Shown: positions 1 to 8,608, counted from the first letter of the stretch. The stretch: DNA of 64,000 bases from Bradyrhizobium sp. AUGA SZCCT0283 (GCF_018130385.1 NZ_JAFCLU010000012.1:166022-230021); one strand, 5' to 3'. Notes: generated from the letters alone by a model not told the origin. A program made the numbers and translations.

Positions 1-2
1 CG

Positions 3-689
3 GCCAAGGACTACAAGGTGGTGCTGTGCGGCACCCAATGGGGCCGCGACCCGACCGCGCCGCTGACCATGGGCCTGATCCTGGAACTGACCCGTAATAT
101 CGGTCGCGAGAACGCCCGCATGCATGCCGGCGAGCCCCTGCAGAAATTCGTCGGCATGGAGATCGAGGGCCGGACGCTCGGCGTCATCGGCCTCGGCAAG
201 CTCGGCACCAAGGTATCCAGGCTGGCGCAGGCCTTCGGCATGAACGTGATCGCCTGGAGCCCGAATCTGACGCCGGAGAAGTGCAAGGAGGTCGGCGTCA
301 CCTACGCCAGCAAGGACGAGCTGTTTTCGACCGCCGACATCGTCACCATCCATGTGGTGCTGAGCCAGCGCTCGCGCGGGCTGGTTGGGCGTGATGACCT
401 CGCCCGGATGAAGCCAACCGCCTACCTCGTCAACACCGCGCGCGGGCCGATCGTCGACGAAGGGGCGCTGTTGGAAGCACTGACGCAAAAGACGATCGCG
501 GGCGCCGGCGTCGACGTGTTCTCGGAGGAGCCGCTGCCGGTCGACCATCCCTTCCGCAAGCTCGACAACATGGTGCTGACGCCGCATCTCGGCTACGTCA
601 CCGGGGACAGTTTTCGAAACCACTATCAGCAAATGGTCGAGGGCATCGACGCCTGGTTCAAGGGCGAGCCGAAGCAGCGGCTGGCGTAA
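3..689 (+). CDS. D-2-hydroxyacid dehydrogenase, 5' end cut by window
   Basis: This is the C-terminal part of an NAD(P)-dependent D-2-hydroxyacid dehydrogenase; the reading frame is open to the window edge, so the true start lies outside. The nucleotide-binding motif GLGKLG follows the sequence TLGVI. The three family catalytic positions are visible: Arg in NTARGPIVDE, Glu in SEEPLP and His in LTPHLGYV. The family oxidises or reduces 2-hydroxy/2-keto acids in the cytoplasm; substrate cannot be read from the sequence. It ends 6 bases before the stop of the convergent epimerase gene. The family call is firm, the specific substrate unknown. Confidence 0.9.
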   Translation, partial: AKDYKVVLCGTQWGRDPTAPLTMGLILELTRNIGRENARMHAGEPLQKFVGMEIEGRTLGVIGLGKLGTKVSRLAQAFGMNVIAWSPNLTPEKCKEVGVTYASKDELFSTADIVTIHVVLSQRSRGLVGRDDLARMKPTAYLVNTARGPIVDEGALLEALTQKTIAGAGVDVFSEEPLPVDHPFRKLDNMVLTPHLGYVTGDSFRNHYQQMVEGIDAWFKGEPKQRLA

Positions 690-695
690 GCGACC

Positions 696-1661
696 TCAGG
701 CAGCATGCTGCGTGGTGGCCCGGCTCGCGACCTCCGCAAATCCCTGGCGCCATGACGGATGCGCCGGCCGCCAGCCCAGCTCCTGCCTGGCCTTGGCGTT
801 GGAGCCGGCCCGCACCTCGGTCATCATCGAAACCAGGTGCTCGCCGGCGAACAACCGGCCAAGCCAGGCCGGCACGCGAATCGGCGGTCGGGCACCGACC
901 AGGACAGCAAGGGCAGGCAGCCATTCGCTGACATCAGCCGGTTCATCGTCGACGATGTTGTAGATATTGCCGGGCTTGCCGCGCTCGATGGCAGCAACGG
1001 TGGCGGACGCCGCGTCATCGACGTGGATGAACGACCACCGTCCGCCACCGCCGCCGATCAGCGGCACGCGGCGGCGGCGCAGCTGATCGATCATCGCGCG
1101 CGAGAGCATTCCGGTGTCCGGGCCGTAGAATGATCCATATCGCAAGACAATGCCTTCGGGGTTCGCCGAACCGGTGACGGCGTCCTCAAGATGCCGGATC
1201 GCTTGCAGCGTGCGGCGCAGCTCCTCCGGCGGATCGGGATCCAGCGCGTCGGCCTCCGTCTTGATCTCTTCGCCGCCGCGGCCGTACGTCCAGCCACAGA
1301 AGCTCTGGGCGATGAAGCGCCTCGCACCGGCTTCGCGTGCAGCCGCCAACAGGAAATCGGTGCCTTGCGTGCGCAACCGGTTGGTGGTGGCGAACGCGCG
1401 ATCGAAATGCCGGAGATCCGTGACATCAGCGAGGTCGGTCATCTGATCGATGATGATTTCGGGCTCCGCCGCGATCACCACGGCGCGAATGGCCGCCGCG
1501 TCGAGCCCATCGGCGATCGCAGGTTCCGCGCCCATCCGTCTGATGATTTCGGCCTTTGCCGCCGTTCGCGTCGTGCCAACGACGGAATGACCGGCTGCAA
1601 TCAGCTGCGGAACGAGCTCAAGGCCGATGGCGCCCGTGGCGCCCGCAACAAGAATTCGCAT
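696..1661 (-). CDS. NAD(P)-dependent epimerase/dehydratase family protein (extended SDR)
   Basis: The 321-residue protein begins with the extended-SDR dinucleotide-binding motif GATGAIG at residues 7-13 after a hydrophobic strand (RILVA), and continues with the typical NAD-dependent epimerase body, including a central FCGWTYG segment and an FIHVDDAA segment after the middle. Such proteins act on nucleotide sugars or other NDP-linked or free substrates in the cytosol; nothing here fixes the substrate. It is transcribed alone, convergent with the hydroxyacid dehydrogenase. The start at 1661 is the ATG directly before the Rossmann strand, which leaves no room for a longer N-terminus. Confidence 0.8.
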   Translation of the reverse strand: MRILVAGATGAIGLELVPQLIAAGHSVVGTTRTAAKAEIIRRMGAEPAIADGLDAAAIRAVVIAAEPEIIIDQMTDLADVTDLRHFDRAFATTNRLRTQGTDFLLAAAREAGARRFIAQSFCGWTYGRGGEEIKTEADALDPDPPEELRRTLQAIRHLEDAVTGSANPEGIVLRYGSFYGPDTGMLSRAMIDQLRRRRVPLIGGGGGRWSFIHVDDAASATVAAIERGKPGNIYNIVDDEPADVSEWLPALAVLVGARPPIRVPAWLGRLFAGEHLVSMMTEVRAGSNAKARQELGWRPAHPSWRQGFAEVASRATTQHAA

Positions 1662-1850
1662 GGCGTGATCCTCATATTCGTTGCGACCGCCCGGCAGGTA
1701 GTCGAAGCAAATGTGAAATCAAGCGTGCGAATGTGGCGACCGAAACCTCTGTGGCGCGGCACTCGGATAAGGGCCGCGGCCAGCGATCACCGGGCGGTCG
1801 ACGATCCGGCCCTAACAGATGTTCCGGTGCCGATTTCGCCCATGAGCCAA

Positions 1851-1876
1851 CAAAAAGGCGCGCTCTCGGCGCGCCT
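1851..1876 (-). terminator. Rho-independent terminator of the L,D-transpeptidase gene
   Basis: Read on the minus strand there is a perfect 8-bp stem (AGGCGCGC / GCGCGCCT) with a 5-base loop followed directly by a run of five T. It lies 27 bases beyond the stop of the L,D-transpeptidase gene. Confidence 0.8.
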
Positions 1877-1902
1877 CAGATGCTCGTTCGACAGCAGGCC
1901 GT

Positions 1903-3258
1903 TCAGCGAATCGTGACCGGTGCGGGCAGCGGCGGCACCACTGTCGGCTGCGCACCGGGAACGGGCGCCAGTTGGGCCTGAGCTGGTCCGGGGGCTGCGG
2001 CGGCAGCCGGGCCAGCGGACGGCTGCGGGGCCGCCGACGCGCTTGCGGTGTTGGCGGGCGGCGGACCACCGGGCAGCACCACCACGCGGGTGCCAACCTT
2101 GGCGCGTTCGAACAGGTCGGAGACGTCCTCGTTCAGCATGCCGATGCAGCCCGAGGAGACGAACTTGCCGATCGTCGACGGCTGGTTGGTGCCGTGGATG
2201 CGGTAGACGGTCGAACCGAGATACATCGCGCGCGCGCCGAGCGGATTGCCGGGACCACCGGCCATGAAGCGCGGCAGATAGGGCTGGCGCTCGATCATCT
2301 CGGTCGGCGGATGCCAATCCGGCCACTCGGCCTTGCGGCTGATCTTCTGCACGCCGGTCCAGGTAAAGCCGTCGCGGCCGACGCGGACGCCGTAGCGGAT
2401 CGCGCGGCCGCCACCGAGCACGTAATAGAGGTGGGTGTTGGACGTGTCGACGACGATGGTGCCCGCAGGCTCCTTGGTCGCGAACGACACTTCCTGACGG
2501 CGCAGATGCGCCGGAAGCTGCGCAGGGCCCACTTCCGGCTGCTCTTCCGGCGGCAGCGCGGCAAGCTGCACCGGCTTGCCGTCGGCGCCGACGGCGGGTT
2601 GCTGCGGTTGCGGGAGCGCGCCGGTGGTGCCGGGCGCGAGCCCCGGTGCGGTGCCGATGGCTTCCGGTGGGCGCAGGCCAGCGCGGTCGTCGTTCGGATA
2701 GACGATGCCGGCGCCGGGAATGCGGCTGTCGCCGCGATCCGAATAGACCGGCTGCTGCTGACCGGGCGGGCGGTCCGCATAGATCACCGGCGGCGGACCG
2801 GCCGGGCGGCCGTAACGCGGATCGTCGGGTGAAAGGACCGGGCCCGTCGGCATCGGGGCGCCGCGGTCCGAATAAACCGGAGCGGCGGCCGGGCGGCCAT
2901 AACGCGGATCGTCGGGAGAAAGGATCGGTCCCGTGGGCGTCGGAGCGCCACGGTCCGAATAAGCCGGGGCTCCGGCCGGGCGGCCATAACGGGGGTCACT
3001 GGGCGACAGCACCGGGCCGGGCGGCGGCAGCGCGGCCGAGTTCTGACCGTTCGGCGCGTCGTCATCGTCCAATGCATCGAAATCGGGTTCGCCGGGACCG
3101 CGGCGTTCTTCAACCGCATAGCCACCTTGCACGTAGGGTCCCGGAGCCGTCGAATAGACTTGGCCTTGGGCGGGATAGCCCTGTTGCGCATGGGCGAGCG
3201 AAGTTCCCGCCATGCCAGCGGCAATAGCGGCACAAATCGTCAGAATGCGGTTATTCAT
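1903..3258 (-). CDS. L,D-transpeptidase (YkuD fold) with Pro-rich repeat linker
   Basis: Secreted peptidoglycan cross-linking enzyme. I start it at the second of two adjacent ATGs (3258; the other is 3261) because an AAAGG element sits 5 bases upstream and the product then opens with a clean signal peptide ending near SLAHA. A Pro/Gly-rich linker follows with three near-identical units of about 26 residues around the core LSPDDPRYGRPA and YSDRGAP. The C-terminal YkuD domain carries the catalytic signature: His in YRIHGT and the nucleophile Cys in SSGCIGML. The extreme C-terminus is Ala/Pro-rich. Expected product lies in the periplasm. It has its own terminator and a divergent neighbour 347 bases away. 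Confidence 0.9.
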   Translation of the reverse strand: MNNRILTICAAIAAGMAGTSLAHAQQGYPAQGQVYSTAPGPYVQGGYAVEERRGPGEPDFDALDDDDAPNGQNSAALPPPGPVLSPSDPRYGRPAGAPAYSDRGAPTPTGPILSPDDPRYGRPAAAPVYSDRGAPMPTGPVLSPDDPRYGRPAGPPPVIYADRPPGQQQPVYSDRGDSRIPGAGIVYPNDDRAGLRPPEAIGTAPGLAPGTTGALPQPQQPAVGADGKPVQLAALPPEEQPEVGPAQLPAHLRRQEVSFATKEPAGTIVVDTSNTHLYYVLGGGRAIRYGVRVGRDGFTWTGVQKISRKAEWPDWHPPTEMIERQPYLPRFMAGGPGNPLGARAMYLGSTVYRIHGTNQPSTIGKFVSSGCIGMLNEDVSDLFERAKVGTRVVVLPGGPPPANTASASAAPQPSAGPAAAAAPGPAQAQLAPVPGAQPTVVPPLPAPVTIR

Positions 3259-3495
3259 CATCGCCTTTGTATAGACCCCAAGCCCCACCGGACGGTTAAC
3301 GGCAGATGGAGGAAGATAGCGGCGCATTCAAGACAAATCCTCGAAATTCGGCCCGTACCGGCCATTTGTGATTGCAACCAGGCTGCGGCAAAGATGCCTC
3401 ACAGCGCCGGAAATCGCCATTGTGGATGGTGGGCGACTTCAGACTGCAGATTTTGCAACAAAAAGCTGCCGGGCGCTGAGATACTCTCAAATCGG

Positions 3496-3534
3496 CCTGA
3501 TTCGCGCGCTCACGCGCGCACCTCGCGAATCGGG
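3496..3534. other. Large hairpin in the 344-base gap between two divergent genes
   Basis: The gap 3262-3605 holds no gene that I can support. Its one distinct structure is an 11-bp inverted repeat, CCTGATTCGCG paired with CGCGAATCGGG (one G-T pair) around a 17-base GC-rich loop that is itself partly self-complementary. No T-run follows, so it is not a classical terminator. It may be a transcript structure in the leader of the gene starting at 3606. Confidence 0.5.
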
Positions 3535-3605
3535 CCACACAGTGGTCACCGCGTTCCCCTGGCATCAATAACCCTCCAGAGATAAGGAGGGTGGAACTCG
3601 AGTCC

Positions 3606-4412
3606 ATGCTTCCCGGCTTCCGCTTCTTGTTCACCGCGATCGTCCTGTCGATGTCGATCCTGGTTTTTGGGCTTGGCGCCGCCGCCCTGCTGCGTGCCGC
3701 GCATGAGGAATTTGCCAACCTTCCCTCGCGACGGGTGACGCCCGAGCCGATGTTTGCCCGCCTGAACGACGGCCCGCCGCCGACGCTGGCGCTGCTGCGC
3801 ATTGATCCGCCGGTCGCGGAGAAGCCGGCGGAGAATGTCCCCGCCGCCGTTCCGGAAACAGCCACTGAAGTCCCGGCGCCGGCCGGGCAAACCCCGGACG
3901 CTCGTCCAGCCGACCCCGAGAAACTGGCGGCGCTGAAGCCGGCAGAGCCGATGCAGGTCGAAGCGGCAAAGCCGGAAACGGCGGCGAAGGAAGCGAGCGC
4001 GGAGACACCGGCCGCTCCGGCCTCTGCGGCCGAAGCCGAAGCGCCCGTAGCCACGGCGGAAGTAAAGCTCGCCGCCATCCCGGAAACGCCGGAGCCGGCC
4101 GCCGCCACCCCGCCGGCGCCAGCGACGGATATCTCTTCATTCGAAGGCAACGTCGCCGCGGCCCGGATCGCGACGCTCGGCGGTCCCGCCGTCATCGTCG
4201 ACGAAAAGACGGCGGCCATCGCGACGGAAGCCAAGACGACGGAAGCGAAGCCGGACACCGGCGCCGTCAAAAAACGGGCTGCGGAACGGGCGCGGGAACG
4301 GCGGCGGATCGCGGCGCGGCGGGCGCGTCTGGCACGCGAGGCGGCGCTGGCTCAACAGCAACTGCAGGCCAACCCGTTCGCGCAATTTCCGGTCGCGCGC
4401 ACGACGCGCTAA
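3606..4412 (+). CDS. Membrane-anchored Ala/Pro/Glu-rich hypothetical protein
   Basis: I do not recognise a family. The product of about 268 residues has one strong N-terminal hydrophobic segment (residues about 6-30, FLFTAIVLSMSILVFGLGAA) followed by a long low-complexity region rich in Ala, Pro, Glu and Lys and a basic C-terminus with ARERRRIAARRARLAREAAL, which could form a short helix or bind nucleic acid or membrane. Start choice is uncertain: an AAGGAGG at 3584-3590 abuts a GTG at 3591 with no spacing and lies 15 bases from the ATG at 3606. I chose the ATG. Topology suggests an inner-membrane anchor with the rich region outside or inside the cell, not resolvable here. Confidence 0.65.
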   Translation: MLPGFRFLFTAIVLSMSILVFGLGAAALLRAAHEEFANLPSRRVTPEPMFARLNDGPPPTLALLRIDPPVAEKPAENVPAAVPETATEVPAPAGQTPDARPADPEKLAALKPAEPMQVEAAKPETAAKEASAETPAAPASAAEAEAPVATAEVKLAAIPETPEPAAATPPAPATDISSFEGNVAAARIATLGGPAVIVDEKTAAIATEAKTTEAKPDTGAVKKRAAERARERRRIAARRARLAREAALAQQQLQANPFAQFPVARTTR

Positions 4413-4427
4413 CTTCTGGATCAGGAA

Positions 4428-5282
4428 TCAGGCCGGGCCGGTCGCGACAGGCGGGCCGTCGGCTGCGCCCCACTCCGTCCATGAGCCGTCATACAGCGCC
4501 GGGTTCTCGACGCCGAGGCGGTAGAGCGCAAGCGTCAGCACGGCGGCGCTGACGCCGGAGCCGCAACTGGTCACGATGGGCGCATCGAGCTTCACGCCGG
4601 CGCCTGAGAACGCCGCCCGCAATTCATCCAGCGATTTCATCGTGCCGGTCGCGGCATCGAACAGGTTGTTGTAGGGCAGGCTGAGGCTGCCGGGGATATG
4701 GCCGGAGCGAAGGCCCGGCCGCGGCTCGGCCACCTTGCCCTGATAGCGTTCGTTGGCGCGCGCATCGATCACCTGCTCGGCGCGGCTTGCGAGGTTCGTG
4801 ACCAGCTGCTGCATGCTGCGCGTGCGCCGCGCGTCGAACGCCGCCCTGAACGTGGCCGGCTTCGGCGTCACCTCCCCCTTCTCGACCTTGCGGCCTTCGG
4901 CGACCCACTTCTTCAGGCCGCCATTGAGTATATGCACGTCCTTACCGAACGACAGGAACATCCACCACACCCGGGCTGCGGCGACCCAGCCGCCGGAATC
5001 GTAGAGCACGACGGTGTCGTCATTGCCGATCCCGAGCCCGCCGACATCGCGGCCGAATTGTTCGGCGGAAGGAAACATGTGCGGCAGTGGGCTGGAATGG
5101 TCCGACACCGCGTCGACGTCGAAGAAGACCGCGCCGGGAATATGGGAAGCGAGATAGTCGTCCTTCGGCAGCGGCAGCACGCCAGGCATCTTGAACGAGG
5201 CGTCGATCACCTTGACGCCGGGATCGTTCAGGTGCGCGGCGAGCCATTCGGTGGAGACGAGCGGGTCATTGGTGGCGGGCAT
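4428..5282 (-). CDS. sseA: 3-mercaptopyruvate sulfurtransferase (two-domain rhodanese)
   Basis: The 284-residue protein has two rhodanese domains. The N-terminal one lacks the Cys; the C-terminal one carries the active-site loop CGSGVSA with Cys240. The CG(S/T)GV-type loop distinguishes mercaptopyruvate sulfurtransferases from thiosulfate sulfurtransferases (CRxGx), so transfer of sulfur from 3-mercaptopyruvate is expected. Length matches the family. A single-domain rhodanese lies upstream on the same strand, separated by a palindromic repeat, so the two are probably not one tight operon. Convergent with the gene ending at 4412. Confidence 0.88.
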   Translation of the reverse strand: MPATNDPLVSTEWLAAHLNDPGVKVIDASFKMPGVLPLPKDDYLASHIPGAVFFDVDAVSDHSSPLPHMFPSAEQFGRDVGGLGIGNDDTVVLYDSGGWVAAARVWWMFLSFGKDVHILNGGLKKWVAEGRKVEKGEVTPKPATFRAAFDARRTRSMQQLVTNLASRAEQVIDARANERYQGKVAEPRPGLRSGHIPGSLSLPYNNLFDAATGTMKSLDELRAAFSGAGVKLDAPIVTSCGSGVSAAVLTLALYRLGVENPALYDGSWTEWGAADGPPVATGPA

Positions 5283-5310
5283 GGATTTTTTCTCCGGCGT
5301 TTGACACGGT

Positions 5311-5431
5311 CGTCATGGCCGGGCTTGTCCCGGCCATCCACGTACTTGCTTCGTATGTGGACTAAAGGACGTGGATGCCCGGGACATCAAGCGAGAAACC
5401 GCGCTTCGCGCTTTTGCCCGGGCATGACGGT
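5311..5431. repeat. Palindromic intergenic repeat, GGCCGGGCTTGTCCCGGCC type
   Basis: The spacer contains a 9-bp inverted repeat ATGGCCGGG / CCCGGCCAT around CTTGT, and later GATGCCCGGG answered by CCCGGGCAT before TGACGG. Elements of this shape are common between genes in Bradyrhizobium and Rhodopseudomonas. Only one copy of this family is in the window, so membership is from recall. Confidence 0.6.
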
Positions 5432-5454
5432 GATGGACGTGAAGGCTATCCAGC

Positions 5455-5868
5455 CTACCCCTTCTTCTTCGGCTCCCACTTCTCGACCGGGCCGCCGGCG
5501 TCGCGCCAGGCGGCGAAACCGCCGCCCATATGGGCGACCGGCTTCAGGCCCATGTCCTGCGCGGTCTTGGCCGCGAGCGCCGAGCGAAGTCCGCCGGCGC
5601 AGTGGAAGATGAATTTCTTGTCCTCCTGGAAGATCGGCTTGGCGTAGGGGCTTTGCGGATCGATCCAGAATTCCAGCATGCCGCGGGTGCAGGAGAACGC
5701 GCCGGGGATCTTGCCCTCGCGTTCGATCTCGCGGGGATCGCGGATATCGACGATCACGACATTGGGGTCCTGCGCGGCCTTGATGGCGTCAGTAGCACTG
5801 ACGGTCTCGATCGCCGCATTGGCTTCGTCGATCAGGGCTTTGATGCCGCGGTGGATGGTCTGGGGCAT
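5455..5868 (-). CDS. Single-domain rhodanese-like protein
   Basis: A 137-residue protein with one rhodanese fold: VVIVDIRDPREIEREGKIPGA near the middle and an active-site loop HCAGGLRSA with the putative sulfur-carrying Cys, then MGGGFAAW near the end. I start at the ATG at 5868, which has AAAGG nine bases upstream; a longer frame exists but its extra residues come from an intergenic repeat and it lacks a ribosome site. The loop sequence is that of small sulfurtransferases whose acceptor is unknown. It is followed downstream by sseA on the same strand, hinting at shared sulfane-sulfur handling. Confidence 0.85.
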   Translation of the reverse strand: MPQTIHRGIKALIDEANAAIETVSATDAIKAAQDPNVVIVDIRDPREIEREGKIPGAFSCTRGMLEFWIDPQSPYAKPIFQEDKKFIFHCAGGLRSALAAKTAQDMGLKPVAHMGGGFAAWRDAGGPVEKWEPKKKG

Positions 5869-5903
5869 TGATTGCGCCTTTCGTTTTTCTTGACCTGTCA
5901 TTT

Positions 5904-6022
5904 CATTCCGGGGCGGTGCGAAGCATCGAACTAGGGTGCGCCCCTTGCGCACCCGAGAATCTCGATCGAATTCCATTACTTCGAGATTCCGGATCGGTCC
6001 TGCGGACCGTCCGGAATGACGG
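5904..6022. repeat. Palindromic repeat, CATTCCGRGGC...GCGAAGCATCGA type
   Basis: Begins CATTCCGGGG, contains GCGAAGCATCGAAC, a palindromic GGTGCGCCCCTTGCGCACC, then CGAGAATCTCGA, and ends CCGGAATGAC, complementary to its start. A shorter copy lies at 36275-36340. It fills the space between the rhodanese gene and the end of the VWA gene. Confidence 0.7.
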
Positions 6023-6026
6023 CAAG

Positions 6027-7202
6027 TTACCGCACCAGTTCCTTCATCGCACCTTCGAGGCCCTCGATCGTGATCGGGTACATGCGCTCCGAGAACAGCC
6101 GGCGGATGATGGTGGTGGATTCCGAATAGTCCCAGTGCTTCTGCGCCACCGGATTGAGCCACACCGCATGCGGATAGGTGCGCGTGATGCGATCGAGCCA
6201 GACCGAGCCGGCCTCCTCATTGACATGCTCGACCGAGCCGCCCGGCACCATGATCTCGTAAGGGCTCATCGAGGCGTCGCCGACGAACACCACCTTGTAG
6301 TCGTGCGGGTATTTGTGCAGCACGTCCCAGGTCGGCGTGCGGTCGGTGAAGCGGCGCTTGTTCTGCTTCCACACGCCTTCATACAGGCAGTTGTGGAAGT
6401 AGAAATACTCCATGTGCTTGAACTCGGACTTCGCCGCCGAGAACAGTTCCTCGACCTGCTCGATATGCGAATCCATCGAGCCGCCGATGTCGAAGAACAC
6501 CAGCACCTTGACCGCGTTGCGGCGCTCGGGGCGCATATGGACGTCGAGATAGCCGTGGTTGGCGGTTTCCCTGATCGTGGTGTCGAGATCGAGTTCGTCC
6601 GGCGCGCCGGTGCGGGCGAATTTGCGTAACCTGCGCAGCGCGATCTTGACGTTGCGGATGCCGAGCTCGACATTGCCGTCGAGATCCTTGAACTCGCGCT
6701 TGTCCCACACCTTCACGGCGCGGTTGTTGCGGTTCTTCTCCTGACCGATCCGCACGCCCTCGGGATTGTAGCCGTGGGCGCCGAATGGCGAGGTGCCGGC
6801 GGTGCCGATCCACTTGTTGCCGCCCTGGTGGCGGCCCTGCTGTTCCTTCAGCCGCTGACGAAGCGTCTCCATGAGCTTGTCCCAGCCCATCGCCTCGATC
6901 TGCTTCTTCTCTTCCTCGGTGAGGTATTTTTCCGCGAGCTTCTTCAGCCATTCGGCAGGAATGTCCGCCTTCTCCATGGCGTCCAGCAGGCTTTCCAGCC
7001 CCTTGAACACGGTGCCGAAGACGCGGTCGAACTTGTCGAGATTGCGCTCGTCCTTCACCAGGGCGGCGCGAGAGAGATAGTAGAAGTTCTCGACGGTCTG
7101 ATCGGCAAGGTCAGCGTCGAGCGCCTCCATCAGCGTCAGATATTCGCGCAGGGTCACCGGGACCTGCGCGTCGCGCAGCGATGTGAAGAATTGCAGGAAC
7201 AT
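6027..7202 (-). CDS. VWA domain protein of the CoxE type
   Basis: The 391-residue protein has a helical N-terminal half typical of CoxE-like proteins (starting MFLQFFTSLRDAQVPVTLREY) and a C-terminal von Willebrand A domain that opens with VLVFFDIGGSMDS, where the metal-site motif reads DIGGS instead of the usual DxSxS. A second acidic site appears in VVFVGDASMS. CoxE-type proteins work with MoxR-family AAA ATPases in metal insertion or maturation of enzymes, originally CO dehydrogenase. A MoxR gene lies about 480 bases away in the opposite direction. No CO dehydrogenase genes are in the window, so the client is unknown. Confidence 0.85.
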   Translation of the reverse strand: MFLQFFTSLRDAQVPVTLREYLTLMEALDADLADQTVENFYYLSRAALVKDERNLDKFDRVFGTVFKGLESLLDAMEKADIPAEWLKKLAEKYLTEEEKKQIEAMGWDKLMETLRQRLKEQQGRHQGGNKWIGTAGTSPFGAHGYNPEGVRIGQEKNRNNRAVKVWDKREFKDLDGNVELGIRNVKIALRRLRKFARTGAPDELDLDTTIRETANHGYLDVHMRPERRNAVKVLVFFDIGGSMDSHIEQVEELFSAAKSEFKHMEYFYFHNCLYEGVWKQNKRRFTDRTPTWDVLHKYPHDYKVVFVGDASMSPYEIMVPGGSVEHVNEEAGSVWLDRITRTYPHAVWLNPVAQKHWDYSESTTIIRRLFSERMYPITIEGLEGAMKELVR

Positions 7203-7295
7203 GGGATACAGATTGCCCGCCGGACAGCGCCCGTCAAGAGCCCGCGCACGCCGAAGGCCAGCGCATAGCTGTCAGGCCTAGACCGGGAGGCTTTT

Positions 7296-7309
7296 TCAAT
7301 TACAATTGA
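7296..7309. promoter_or_regulatory. Inverted repeat upstream of the GlsB-type gene
   Basis: TCAATT-AC-AATTGA is a perfect 6-bp inverted repeat 34 bases before the start codon, in an otherwise GC-rich spacer. It is a reasonable operator or promoter-proximal site; no regulator can be named. Confidence 0.35.
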
Positions 7310-7343
7310 GCCATAAAGGGCTTATTCCGGCAGGGGAAATTCA

Positions 7344-7586
7344 ATGGGCATCATTGCGGCGCTGATCATTGGCGGTATCGCGGGCTGGCTTGCCGGGAAG
7401 ATCGTGCACGGCGCGGGCTTCGGGCTGATCGGCAACATCGTGATCGGCATCATCGGCGCGCTACTGGCGGGCTGGATCTTGCCGCAACTGGGCGTCAACC
7501 TCGGCGTGGGCTGGGTCCGCGAGATCATCAACGCCACCATCGGCGCGGTGATCATCCTGGTGATCCTGTCGCTGATCAAACGCTGA
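7344..7586 (+). CDS. GlsB/YeaQ/YmgE-family small membrane protein
   Basis: The 80-residue product is almost entirely hydrophobic, with three predicted membrane helices rich in Gly (IIAALIIGGIAGWLAGKI, GLIGNIVIGIIGALLAGWIL, INATIGAVIILVILSLI). This spacing and the glycine pattern match the transglycosylase-associated/GlsB family, often stress induced; the molecular role is not established. AGGGGA precedes the ATG by 7 bases. A strong hairpin terminator follows at 7610, so it is probably monocistronic. Confidence 0.88.
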   Translation: MGIIAALIIGGIAGWLAGKIVHGAGFGLIGNIVIGIIGALLAGWILPQLGVNLGVGWVREIINATIGAVIILVILSLIKR

Positions 7587-7609
7587 GGATAGCGCCTCAA
7601 CTCCAATCG

Positions 7610-7633
7610 CGACCGCCGGACCGGCGGTCGTTT
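7610..7633 (+). terminator. Hairpin terminator after the GlsB-type gene
   Basis: A 10-bp inverted repeat (CGACCGCCGG and CCGGCGGTCG, separated by one base; the innermost pairs must open to make a loop) is followed by TTT. It lies 24 bases after the stop codon. Confidence 0.7.
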
Positions 7634-7684
7634 ACTGTTCAGGCCGCGAGCGGCCCAAGAACGAGCAACAAGGCAAACGGATAG

Positions 7685-8527
7685 ATGAAATTTACCGGCA
7701 CCAAGGACTATGTCGCCACCGACGACCTCAAGGTCGCCGTCAACGCCTCGATCGTGCTCGAGCGCCCGCTGCTGATCAAGGGCGAGCCCGGCACTGGCAA
7801 GACCGTGTTGGCGGAGGAAGTCGCCAAAGCCCTCGGCGCGCCGCTTTTGACCTGGCACATCAAGTCGACCACCAAGGCGCAGCAGGGCCTTTACGAATAT
7901 GACGCGGTGTCGCGCCTGCGCGACAGCCAGCTCGGCGACAGCAGAGTTTCCGACATCTCCAACTACATCAAGCGCGGCAAATTGTGGGAAGCCTTCACCC
8001 ACGACAAGCGCCCGGTGCTTCTGATCGACGAGATCGACAAGGCCGACATCGAGTTTCCCAACGACCTCTTGCTCGAACTCGATCGCATGGAGTTCTTCGT
8101 CTACGAGACCGGCGAGAACATCAAGGCGAGCCTGCGTCCGATCGTGATGATCACCTCGAACAACGAGAAGGAACTGCCGGACGCTTTCCTGCGCCGCTGC
8201 TTCTTCCACTACATCAAGTTCCCCGACGCCGACACCATGAGCCGGATCGTCGACGTGCACTTCCCCAACATCAAGAAGCGGCTGGTGGAAGAAGCGCTGC
8301 GCATCTTCTTCGAGGTACGCGAAGTGCCGGGCCTGAAGAAGAAGCCCTCGACGTCGGAGCTGCTCGACTGGCTCAAGCTGTTGCTGAACGAGGATATCAC
8401 CCCGGAAATGCTCCGGGAGCGCGATCCGCGCAAGCTGATCCCGCCGCTGCACGGCGCGCTGCTCAAGAATGAACAGGACGTGCACCTGTTCGAGCGGCTG
8501 GCATTCCTCAGCCGCCGCGAAGTGTAG
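7685..8527 (+). CDS. MoxR-family AAA+ ATPase
   Basis: The 280-residue ATPase has Walker A GEPGTGKT at residues 33-40 and Walker B LLIDEIDK at 112-119, then a conserved ITSNNEKELPDAFLRRC segment containing sensor 1 and the arginine finger region. This is the MoxR type (APE2220/CoxD-like), which acts as a chaperone together with a VWA protein. The CoxE-like gene at 6027-7202 is the likely partner, divergent and separated by the GlsB gene. A T-rich hairpin terminator follows. The start ATG is preceded by AAGGCAAACGGATAG, a modest ribosome site. Confidence 0.9.
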   Translation: MKFTGTKDYVATDDLKVAVNASIVLERPLLIKGEPGTGKTVLAEEVAKALGAPLLTWHIKSTTKAQQGLYEYDAVSRLRDSQLGDSRVSDISNYIKRGKLWEAFTHDKRPVLLIDEIDKADIEFPNDLLLELDRMEFFVYETGENIKASLRPIVMITSNNEKELPDAFLRRCFFHYIKFPDADTMSRIVDVHFPNIKKRLVEEALRIFFEVREVPGLKKKPSTSELLDWLKLLLNEDITPEMLRERDPRKLIPPLHGALLKNEQDVHLFERLAFLSRREV

Positions 8528-8545
8528 TTCGCGAAATCTCTACGG

Positions 8546-8577
8546 CGCCAGAATCCAAGGTTCTGGCGTTTCGTTTT
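8546..8577 (+). terminator. Rho-independent terminator after the MoxR gene
   Basis: An 8-bp stem (CGCCAGAA / TTCTGGCG) with a 7-base loop is followed by TTTCGTTTTT. Confidence 0.85.
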
Positions 8578-8608
8578 TCAAACAACAAACGAAAAAAGAA
8601 CAGGGCAG

